64,000 nt of DNA, taken from Heloderma charlesbogerti. Taxonomy: Eukaryota; Chordata; Lepidosauria; Squamata; Helodermatidae. The notes under the pieces are model-generated. The model was not told where the DNA came from, made no database searches, and worked only from the letters and a program-made list of their open reading frames with translations. Positions 42,841 through 51,177 of this stretch are shown here, in pieces; the stretch's first letter is position 1, and the number at the start of each line of letters is the position of its first letter. The stretch covers positions 558,001-622,000 of the forward strand of contig JANEZZ010000793.1 in NCBI GenBank assembly GCA_026122225.1. The letters are read 5' to 3'. Made by a program: the position numbers and the translations under genes.

Positions 42841-43244
42841 CCAAGAAGAGGAAAGAAAGGAATGTTCACTGTTATGGCTTGTCTATTTGGCACACACTTT
42901 GGCACAGAACACTAAAATTAGTGAGATTTTTTTTTATTGTAGCAGATTTTACAGCAAAAGCTTAATGGCTATCACTTCTTTGAAATTATATCGCTAAAGT
43001 GGACGCTATAGGTACATTGCTTAGTTTAAGAAACAGTGTAAGGCAAATAACTAACTGTGTTAGAGGTTAGTTTAATGATAGTTTTTTAAGTTGGGATTTC
43101 TATGGTTTAGAATATAAGGCAAGGTTAAGGGTCATGATAAATCTAGGCAAGAAAACATTTTAGGCAACTTAAGACCTGGTTTAAGAGCAAGTAATAGAAC
43201 TAGAATTTATACACAGAGAGAGAGATCAGTTTAACAATAGATTC
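42841..43244. repeat. Diverged repeated motif flanking the L2 insertion
   Basis: Motifs of the form AAGGCAAGGTTAAGG...ATAAATCTAGGCAAG (about 43120-43160) recur loosely on the other side of the L2 element at 47.80, 47.90 and 48.29 kb. This suggests an old, low-copy repeat array into which the L2 inserted. The similarity is weak. Confidence 0.35.
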
Positions 43245-45450
43245 CACGTTGGAATTTATTTATTGTTAAATTTATTAATCGCCCATCTGGCTGGTCACCC
43301 AGCCACTCTGGGCGATGTACAGCGTACAATAAAACAGTTTAAAACAATAAAATTCTACAGTAAAAATGTTTTCTAAAATTCCCTAACCCACCCCAAATGC
43401 CTGCCTGAACAACCACGTTTTTAATGCACGACGGAAGCTCATTAAAGAGGGGGCATGACGGAGTTCCCTAGGGAGGGAGTTCCACAGAGTGGGGGCCACC
43501 ACAGAAAAGGCCCTCTCCCTTGTCCCCACCAGTCTAGCTGTCCTGGCTGATGGGACAGAGAGAAGGCCATCCAAGGCAGATCTTGTTAAGCGGCCTGTCT
43601 GGTGCTGCTGGAGGCGCTTCTCAAAACCAACACCTTGAATTTGGCCCAGAAAACAACTGGTAACCAGTGCAACTCCTTCAGCACTGGAGTGATGTGATCT
43701 CGCCAGCAGCTGCCTTTAATCAGGCAAGCCACCATGTTCTGTACCAGCTGCAGCTTCCGAACCATCTTCAAGGGTAACCCCATGTAGAGCACATTACAGT
43801 AGTCTAAATGAGAGGAGACCAGGGCATGTACTACCGATGAGAGCAGATGGTCGGGAAGGAAGGCGTGCAGCCACCGTATCAGATGGAGTTGATACAGGGC
43901 TGTCCGGCTCACAGCTGACACCTGAGCCTCCATGGACAGCTGGGAGTCCAAAATGACCTCCAGGCTGCGAACCTGGTCTTTCAAGGGTAGCCGTACCCCA
44001 TTCAACACCAGGTCAACATCCCCCAGCCTCCTCTTGTATCCCACCAAAAGTACCTCGGTCTTGTCAGGGTTCAGCTTCAGCTTATTCCTCCCCATCCAGC
44101 CACTCACCATCTCCAGACATTTGGACAGGGATTCTATGGCCAACCTTGGTGAAGATTTGAATGAGAGGTAGAGCTGTGTGTCAGCCGCATATTGATGACA
44201 CCGCACCCCAAACTTCCTGATGATAGCCCCCAGCGGCTTCACATAGATGTTAAATAGCATCGGGGAGAGGATGGAACCCTGTGGCACCCCACAAGTGAGT
44301 GGCCACGGGTCCGAAACCTCCTCTCCCAGTGCTACCCTCTGGTACCTGCCAGAGAGGAAGGACCGGGACCACTGCAATATGGTGTCTCCAATGCCCAACC
44401 CTTCCAGGCGGTCCAGGAGGATACCGTGGTCAACGGTATCAAAAGCCGCTGAGAGGTCGAGGAGAACAAGGAAGGAGCATTCACCCCTATCCAGAGCCCT
44501 CCTCATATCATCCACCAAGGCCACCAAGGCGACCAAGGCCGTTTCTGTCCCATGCCCAAGCCTGAAGCCCCACTGAAATGGGTCTAGATAATCAGTTTCT
44601 TCCAAGTGTGCCTTCAACTGCATCGCCACCACCCGCTCAATCACCTTGCCCCAAAATGGCAGATTTGAGACTGGGCGAAAGCTGTTAAGAACTTGAGGAT
44701 CCAAGGAGGGCTTCTTTAAGAGCGGTCTTATCACTGCCTCCTTGAGGGCTGTTGGCATCACTCCCTCTTCAAGGGAGGTGTTCACCACTGCCCTGATCCC
44801 CTCACCCAGTCTCTCTCTGCAGCCCATAATGAGCCAAGATGGGCAAGGATCAAGTAAGCAGGTGGTCGGCCTTACAGATGAAAGCACCTTGTCCACTTCA
44901 TCAGGAGGAAGAAGCTGGAACCGATCCCACAAAACCGGTTTGCCACAGGCTGCCTCTTGCTCACTAACTGTATCCACAGCATGCGGAGTAACACTCCTAA
45001 TCTGATCAATTTTATCTGCAAAGTGCCTTGCCAAGGCCTCACAGGAGGCCTTAGAATGCTCCAGTGGTTCAGGAGCCACAGGACCAACCAGGCTCCGGAC
45101 CACTTGGAACAGCCTCCTGGGACAGCACTCTGCAGACGCGATAGAGGCAGCATAATATTCCTTTTTTGCTGCCTTCACCGCCACATGATAGGCTGAAAGT
45201 AGGGATGGCGGAGAATTTCTCCCCGAAACTTCGGGGGGCCGAGCGCCAACGTGTTCGGCCCCCCAAACAAGTTTCCGGGAGAAATTCTCCGCACCCCCCC
45301 CGCACCCCCCCCCCCCCGAGACGGGACTTACCTTTGCCAAATGTCCCTCCCGGCGGCGGGTCCGGCCGGCGGTTCGGCGGGTGTTCGTGCGGGGCGGGAG
45401 CGGCAGCCGGTCTTTTGACCGGCTGCCGCCGCCACCATTCCAATAAAAGA

Positions 45451-45957
45451 AAAAAAAACAAAAACGCCCCCGTGATAGGCTACGTGACGATTAACGTAGC
45501 CTATCACGGCTAGATTTGCAAGGTCAGCCGTGATAGGCTACGTAAATCGTCACATAGCCTATCACGGGTGACTTAAAAAAAAAAGCGTGTACGGATAATG
45601 GCGGCCCCCATAGGGAGCCGCCATTCGCGTTCCTTATTTGGTCGCTGTAGTCTACGTAAAGATTTACGTAGACTATGGCGAAAATGAGGGCAACGCTATT
45701 TGCGTTGCCCTTATTTTCGCCGTAGTCTACGTAAATCTTTACGTAGACTACAGCGACCAAATAAGGAACGCGAATGGCGGCTCCCTATGGGGGCCGCCAT
45801 TAGCGTATGTGCTTTTTTTTTTTTTTTTTTAAGTCACCCGTGATAGGCTACGTGACGATTACCGTAGCCTATCACGGCTGACTTTGCAGATCTAGCCGTG
45901 ATAGGCTACGTTAATCGTCACGTAGCCTATCACGGTGGCGTTTGTTTTTTTTTGTAA
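45451..45957. repeat. Palindrome of about 0.5 kb built from smaller palindromes
   Basis: Centre at 45699: GGGCAACGC (45688-45696), loop TATTT, GCGTTGCCC (45702-45710). Modules mirror exactly at equal distances. TAGTCTACGTAAA-type 28-base palindromes sit at 45648-45675 and 45723-45750. AATGGCGGC-type hairpins are at about 45598 and 45773. CGTGATAGGCTACGT-type hairpins of about 38-40 bases sit at 45471, 45528, 45839 and 45896. Each is itself self-complementary, so the strand can fold as one long stem or as a row of short hairpins. Confidence 0.9.
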
Positions 45958-45970
45958 ACTTTGGAGTTCG

Positions 45971-46093
45971 CGGCCGGGCGAGGCGGGAAGCCTCCCCCCC
46001 GGCCTGAATTTCGGCCGGGCGAGGCAGGAAGCCTCCCCCCTGGCCTGAATTTCGGCCGGGCGAGGCAGGAAGCCTCCCCCCCCCGGCCTGAAC
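45971..46093. repeat. Three 41-bp GC-rich tandem units in element P2
   Basis: Units start CGGCCGGGCGAGGC at 45971, 46012 and 46053, each followed by GGAAGCCTCCCCCC and GGCCTGAATTTC-like sequence. Minor differences lie in the C-run. A single related unit (GAGCGCCTCCCCCC, GAATTTCAGG) is at about 11180-11230 in P1. Confidence 0.85.
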
Positions 46094-47110
46094 TTCGCGG
46101 GGGGAGCAGCGAAGCACCTCCCCCTCACCGCGAACAAGCTTCGATGACAGGTAAGTGACTTTCATCCACCCTTAGCTGAAAGATACAGCTCTAGCCCGTG
46201 TCTGATCGTCTTTGGAGCGAGACTTCTGCCACCAGCACTCTAGCTGTCTCAGCTGTCTCCTGTTTCAGAGCTCGTAACGGCGGATTGAACCATGGTGCAG
46301 TCTGAGCCCTGTTCAGGGGGAGAGGGCGTTTCGGAGCCACCTGATCTAATGCCCCAGTGATTGCGGCATTCCAGCCACCCACCAGGGTCTCGACCGAGTG
46401 GCCAACACCAATACGTTAGGGGAGTGTACACGCACATCAGAGACCACTTCAAGCACCTCGGCCAGGGAGTCAGTTGTGCAGCGGGGTGGACGGTACACGA
46501 GCAGAATCCCCAGACTGCCCTTCGGGCCCAACCTCCAGTACATGCACTCAGCAACCTTGGTCTCCCGGAGAGGGGGTCTGGTGAAGACCAAGGACTCTTG
46601 GTAGATAACTGCCACTCCCCCTCCCCGATCCCCAGCCCTCGGCTGCTGTGCATACGAAAATCCGGCTGGACACATGGCTGCAAGGGTTGGAACAGCAGCC
46701 TCGGCCAGCCAGGTCTCCGTAATACATGCCAGGTCTGCACCCTCATCCAGGATCATGTCATGGATGAGGGAGGTTTTCTGGGTAACAGACCTGGCATTGC
46801 AGAGCAGCAAACGAAGGCCAGAAGATGGGGTCACACCTCCCCCAGCCATCCTTTGGCTCTGGACAGGCCCGGAGCAGGGGACAGATACTACACATCTCTC
46901 CCTTGTTTTCCTTACCTAGCATGGCCTGCCCCTAGCGCTCCGCTAGTGCCTGCCGCCCAGCCTCGGTATGTTCTGGCCCCCAACAGTCCCCCCACTGCCT
47001 CCATCAGGTGGACACATGCCCCCTCGCTCCCGCCTATCAGGCAGGCTACCCACCCCCAAAACACAACAAAATCCCCCAGAAATTTTTTAAAAAAACCAAT
47101 TAAAAATAAT

Positions 47111-47660
47111 GCCAGGCAGGAGTCCACAGGGAAGGCCTGGTGTTGGCGGCAGCAGGCACACCTCTTCCCTATGGTGGCAACTTCTTCTGCAGGTCCTGGC
47201 TCTCCCAGGCCACCTCAGCCAGCCAGCTTATGTAGCCCCTCCAGGAAGGGGCAGGTGGAAGCAGCACAGCTGGTTCGGTACCTGGGGGCCTGGTCCTGCA
47301 GGGACTGGCAGTCTGCCAGGCAGAAGTCCACAGGGAAGGCCTGGTGTTGGTGGCAGCAGCAGCAGGCCCAGTAGCAGCAGGCATGCCTCTTCCCAATGGT
47401 GGCAACTTCTCCTGCAGGCCCTGGCTCTCCCAGGCCACCTCAGCCAGCCAGCTTATGTAGCCCCTCCAGGAAGGGGCAGGTGGAAGCAGCACAGCTGGTT
47501 CGGTACCTGGGGGCCTGGTCCTGCAGGGACTGGCAGTCTGCCAGGCAGAAGTCCACAGGGAAGGCCTGGTGTTGGTGGCAGCGGCAGCAGCAGCAGGCCC
47601 AGTAGCAGCAGGCATGCCTCTTCCCAATGGTGGCAGCTTCTCCTGCAGGTCCTGGCTCTC
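47111..47660. repeat. Tandem roughly 204-225-bp units at the 5' side of the L2 element
   Basis: GCCAGGCAGGAGTCCACAGG starts units at 47111, 47315 and 47540 (204 and 225 bases; the third ends at about 47660). The units differ mainly in the CAG/GGC-rich stretch (GGCAGCAGCAGCAGG) and are otherwise nearly identical. They lie directly upstream of ORF2 in the L2 transcription direction. Long frames here on both strands (200 and 152 codons) arise from the repeat. Confidence 0.85.
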
Positions 47661-47748
47661 TTCACTTATAGTATTAAGTACTATATTAATATAAGTATTA
47701 AGTACTTATAGTATTAATACTATGAATTCTTATAGTATTGTGTTAGGG
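47661..47748. repeat. AT-rich short palindromes
   Basis: Repeated TATAGTATTAAGTACT and TAAGTACTTATAGTATTAAT blocks form several overlapping self-complementary stretches between the L2 5' units and a BovB tail. Confidence 0.7.
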
Positions 47749-47754
47749 CAGACT

Positions 47755-47797
47755 AGAGTCGGACACGACTGAACGACTGAACAACAACAACAAATAA
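47755..47797 (+). mobile_element. BovB LINE tail only (about 43 bp)
   Basis: GAGTCGGACACGACTGAACG, then ACTGAACAACAACAACAA is the last part of a BovB 3' UTR with no body. Smallest of the BovB-derived pieces in the window. Confidence 0.85.
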
Positions 47798-48059
47798 GGG
47801 TTACAATAAGTTTAGGCAAGGGAATGTTATGGGTTGTTAACATGACATTATTTACAGAGGCTTCTTAGCCTTTGCTTTAGCTCCTGGTAACAGTTTTAGG
47901 GCAGACAAGAGTGTTAAGTTTATAATAAATCTAGGGAAGTCAGTATTTGGGGGAAATTAAAATGACAATAAGTCCACGCAAGAGAGAAAGAGCACTAGGC
48001 AGTAGAGATGCTTTTTATGCAGAGCTTTTATGATCTATGCTCTAAGGCAGACTAAGGAT

Positions 48060-48277
48060 AGATCTACACTAGTCTTTTTTAATCAGTATTGTAGTTTGCT
48101 GATAACGGAGCACATTCCGTATACCGCTTTTCTAGCGTTTTTTCCCCTGCTTTTTATTCCAGATAATCCAAAATAACATAACAGATATCATTGTGTGTCC
48201 TATGAGGTATAAATGCACAACAAGGATATAGCGTTATCGTAATGGGGTCATATCGATATGACACGAGATGTAGATCT
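48060..48277. mobile_element. Candidate MITE K with AGATCTACA ends
   Basis: The ends AGATCTACACTAGTC and CACGAGATGTAGATCT are inverted matches, bounding 218 AT-rich bases that interrupt an older repeat-like sequence. No duplication is evident. Single copy here. Bases 47798-48059 and 48278-48749 show only the weak repeated motif described at 42.84 kb. Confidence 0.5.
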
Positions 48278-48749
48278 AGAATTCAGGATAGCTCTAGGCA
48301 AGTTTTTAATGATACAAGGTTGAAACAGACAGATTTGATAGAGAGTTTAGCTGAGAAGAGTGTAGGGCAGCACAGACAATGGAAAGTCCAGGCAGATGGG
48401 TTTGGGGCAATAAAGGCAGATGTTTTTAGCAAAGCTTTCATAGCCTTGGTACCGGCTTAAATGCAAGAGAAGGGCTGCTTGAGTTTTGGTTTTGGTTTTT
48501 TATGATTAAACTGACAGGATTTTAGTCCATAAACTAGCTTTATGCCTAACAGGATGTCTCTGTTCCGCCCTCTTGAGCTGATGTTTTAACCTGAGTGGCA
48601 CCCCTGAAAACCCACTTCCTCAGCTTGGTTCCCACAGAAGATTGCTCAGGCTGTAAATCATAAGTTTGACTCAAAGCCTTATCTTGCAGCTGTGGCTGAA
48701 AGGCAGTCTTGCTTACTTTTGGCCTGTAATCAGATGGGAGGCCAGGCTT

Positions 48750-48872
48750 TTCATAGAATCATAGGGTTGGAAGGAGCCTACAAGACCATCAAGTACAACC
48801 CCCTGCTCAGTGCAGGAAGCCTGATTCCCAGGCGGTCTCCCATCCAAGTACTAACCAGGGCTGACCTTTACT
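48750..48872 (-). mobile_element. 5S-rRNA-derived SINE with CR1 tail, copy S3 (5' truncated)
   Basis: CATAGAATCATAGGGTTGG, CCCCTGCTCAGTGCAGG, then CCTGATTCCCAGGCGGTCTC and CCATCCAAGTACTAACCAGG. Same 5S-CR1 junction as S1 and S2, but the 5S head is cut after GGGCTGACC. Canonical 5S box C (reverse GGCGGTCTCCCATCCAAGTA) is best preserved here. Confidence 0.85.
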
Positions 48873-50424
48873 GTACTGACTTTCCACAATTTGAGCAGGC
48901 CCAAACCAGCGCCCAACCCTTGGCCTGCCATCAGAGGAGAAACCAGGCCAAGCCAAATACTCAGGCCCCATGACTGAACTGGGTTTTAAACCATTCCAGT
49001 TCACTTCTGAATCAGATCCTGACTCTAAAACTATAAAACCCACAGCAGCACTTGAGCTAGGCCCGACAGTCACCCTCCTAATGCCAAGATAAGCCTTTGC
49101 ATGGCCACAACGTTTGAATCCGAATGAGGAGTAATTTCAGGTCATCCAGGGTTCAATCAATATTTCCAAAAAGATGCTGATGTCTGTGTGCTATGGACGA
49201 AGGAGAAAATACACGGGCAAGTAAAAGATAGTTGGAGGGAAGGGAACCATTTTAACTGCTCATGCACATCAAGGGGATTTTCATTTACTTGCAGCTACAC
49301 CAGAGAAAGATTTAGGTGTCATTGTGGACAGTTCTATGGAACAGCATTGTCGGCGCTCAGGGACAATCAAAAGAAAGAGTAAATAACTACCCTGGGTGAT
49401 AGGTGGCACAGGAGCATTTCTATAAATATCGCTGGCTGTTGTATAGATCAATTGTATGACCTTGCTTTGAAATCTGTATTCATGGGTCTTTTGAGAAGAC
49501 ACAGCAAAAACGAGAAATAAAATATAGTTTGATGATGACTGTATGAAGGAAGATGTATAAAAAAGGGGGTAAAAGATGTGCCTCAAAGGGGGGGGGGCAA
49601 AATGGAGGTAGGTTCTTGTCACTAAGTGGCAATTCACATATGCATCTTCAAAATCCCTTGATGGCTCATGATTTTATGATTCTCAGCCACCAAAGATGTG
49701 AGCTGGTCTCCACTGAACAATCTGGTGTGTGAAAGTTCATAGTGGGTGATAGGGAAGTTCTATCTGCAGTGATGACTCATTTTTGATGGCTGATTTATGC
49801 CGCAATCAGTGAGTGGTGAACTTGCATATGTGAACCAGCAGCCCTAATGGAACGGTCCACAAACCTATGTCCAAAATGACAGAAATGATGGGAATCTTCT
49901 AGTCTTGAAGAGACCAAATTTAATTCTCTTGCAGAAAGAAAATGTATCTCTTTAGATGGAATGGCCAACTTTGTGTGGTGGACCTACCTTGCTGAATATT
50001 CACGTTCTTCCCCAACCCTAACTTTGCTCACTCAGCCAGCTACACACCCCAATGCTAAGGCCACATTTCCAGACACATTCCCACAATTTGGGGGGCATTG
50101 CATTAGTTGCTCCATAGTTCAGATGCCTGCCATTGAAACAGGCTGTAGAATCTGGGGATCTGTGTTTAGTTAGTTGTTTGTTTGTTTAAAAAGTTTTATA
50201 TAATGAATACTTCATCAAAAGTAAATTGCAGGGCAGTTTGCAATAAAATAATGAAAAATAAAGCCCCTTCAAAACCACCAAAACACAGCTATGAATGCAG
50301 CACATAAAAGCTCATAGGTATCCCAAGCTTAAAATGCCTAAATGCCTAGGTGAATGAATAGGGTGGCAGGCAAGCCTTGTAGACGGCACTGGAGCACTGC
50401 TGCTGGAAAAGGCTTCACCATAAT
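48873..50424. other. No recognised feature
   Basis: Contains a short G-run at about 49590 and a TTTG-like run at 50171-50187. No gene or transposon terminus recognised. Confidence 0.5.
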
Positions 50425-50530
50425 TCAGAGGTGGGCAGACTTCAGGCTCGTGGGATCGACTTTGTTTTTACTAGCACTCCAAGGTCCACCCACCAGACCC
50501 AGGGGCAAAATAGTCGCCAGGGTTGTGGGA
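50425..50530. mobile_element. hAT-like MITE family I, end fragment
   Basis: GAGGTGGGCAGACTTCAGGC, GGGATCGACTTTGTTTTTAC and CTCCAAGGTCCACCCACCAG parallel the left part of element I at 2162. The right end is missing. Confidence 0.6.
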
Positions 50531-50564
50531 GGAGCTAGATGTAAAATGTTGGTTAAGTAGGGTG

Positions 50565-50940
50565 TCCAGGTGTCCTACTTTACAGAGGACAGACCTCTAG
50601 TTTGGGGGGCTGGCAGAGGACAGTCCTCTATTTGAAGGTGTCCTCCCCTTGATGGGCTGTCCAGTCCAAGTCTAATTTTAAGTCAAGGAACCATAAGGAG
50701 GGAGAGCAGCAAAAGTTGCCCACCCACAGCTAGCACCTGGACAGCAGACTGAGCAGGCACACAAGTCAGTTTTCTCCACTCTGGTGAGATGTATTGTATT
50801 TCTATTTAAATTATAATTATTTCTAAATGTGCAGCTATAAATATGAATTTGTAAATGCAAAATTATGCAAATTTGTGTCAATTTTGGGGTGATGCAGTTT
50901 CCTCCTTTTTTTGGTAATGGGTAAGTGGCCACCCTATGGT
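50565..50940. mobile_element. DNA-transposon family E, uninterrupted copy
   Basis: Reference copy: AGGGTGTCCAGGTGTCCTAC at the left and AAGTGGCCACCCTA at the right are inverted matches. Internal ATGGGCTGTCCAGTCCAAGT, ACCTGGACAGCAGACTGAGC and the AT-rich ATGCAAATTTG block are shared. At 50790-50806 it provides the empty site for D1. Bases 50941-51177 are unassigned. Confidence 0.7.
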
Positions 50941-51177
50941 TAAGGGAGTGGAACCAATTCTCTCCAGCAGGTCGTGGGCCATAGGGTGCTTCCAGACAGA
51001 GGGCTCTAAGCACTAGCAATCAGAAGGCATCGTACAGCTGTTCTGTGTTCAGCAGTAGTTAGTAAAAGGCACTCTGCACCAGAGAGGCAATTTGGGCCAC
51101 CAGTGACAAAGCAGGAGAGCTCCCAGCTCCAAACTTGCTCTTCTAAGGGGAGTGTCCTGCACAGCCTCCAGCAAAGG

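Larger units (their letters stand above)
45200..46174. mobile_element. Nested-palindrome hAT-type MITE, family P copy 2, inside L2 ORF2
   Basis: A perfect 8-bp duplication GCTGAAAG (45192-45199 and 46175-46182) flanks a 975-base element beginning TAGGGATGGCGGAGAATT and ending TTTCATCCACCCTTA. Layout: a terminal GC-rich hairpin (GGAGAATTTCTCC; GGAGAAATTCTCC at about 45280), a roughly 500-base palindromic core, three 41-base GC-rich tandem units, and the right end. CpG dinucleotides are abundant. No transposase. Removing it rejoins L2 ORF2 sequence (…LYLSAYHVAVKAAKK), confirming the boundaries. The apparent 584-codon frame beginning at 45340 takes its first 47 codons from this element. Confidence 0.92.
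43383..46849 (-). pseudogene. L2-type ORF2 (endonuclease-reverse transcriptase), inactivated
   Basis: From the 46849 start: apurinic endonuclease N-terminal blocks LLLCNARSVTQKTSLIHDMI, ITETWL, GGGVAVIYQ and LGILLVYRPPR. Then near 46390 the sequence jumps from NVLVLA to the pre-RT linker (GALDQVAPKR), so the endonuclease C-terminus, normally holding GDFN and SDH, is deleted. A frameshift follows near 46195. After P2 the RT region is open for some 540 codons: FRPVSNLPFWGKVIERVV, DLSAAFDTVDHGILLDRL, GVPQGSILSPMLFNIYV and HQYAADTQLYLSF, where YADD has become YAAD. Thumb blocks DYCNVLYMGLP and LKELHWLPVVFWAKFKVLVL follow. A further deletion precedes RAFSVVAPTLWNSLPRELR (about 43.5 kb). Not functional. 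Confidence 0.85.
43245..47660 (-). mobile_element. Long L2-type LINE, minus strand, split by MITE P2
   Basis: Reading right to left: GC-rich tandem 5' units (47660-47111), a roughly 260-base spacer, ORF2 with an endonuclease start (46849), the foreign element P2 (46174-45200), the rest of ORF2 (to about 43383), and a 3' UTR. Plus-strand ATTTATTAATCGCCCATCTG and CTCTGGGCGATGTACAGCG mark that UTR. Several smaller L2 3' ends in the window share this UTR type. About 3.4 kb remains without P2. No terminal target duplication was identified. Confidence 0.75.

Noticed and set aside
45472..45934. Bacterial-style rho-independent terminators (hairpin plus T-run at about 45815)
   Set aside because: The genome context is vertebrate; the T-run is a boundary of the palindrome module and mirrored by an A-run at about 45575.
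45471..45935. CRISPR-like array of regularly spaced palindromic repeats
   Set aside because: Spacers are not unique, modules mirror about a centre, and the DNA is eukaryotic inside a transposon.
46361..47374. 337-codon plus-strand frame
   Set aside because: Antisense to the L2 endonuclease start and continuing into the tandem 5' units; proline/serine-rich with no domain.
47109..47711. 200-codon frame with repeated blocks, looking like a repeat protein
   Set aside because: It follows the 204-225-bp DNA repeat and an equally long frame exists on the opposite strand, so the openness comes from GC-rich repeat composition.
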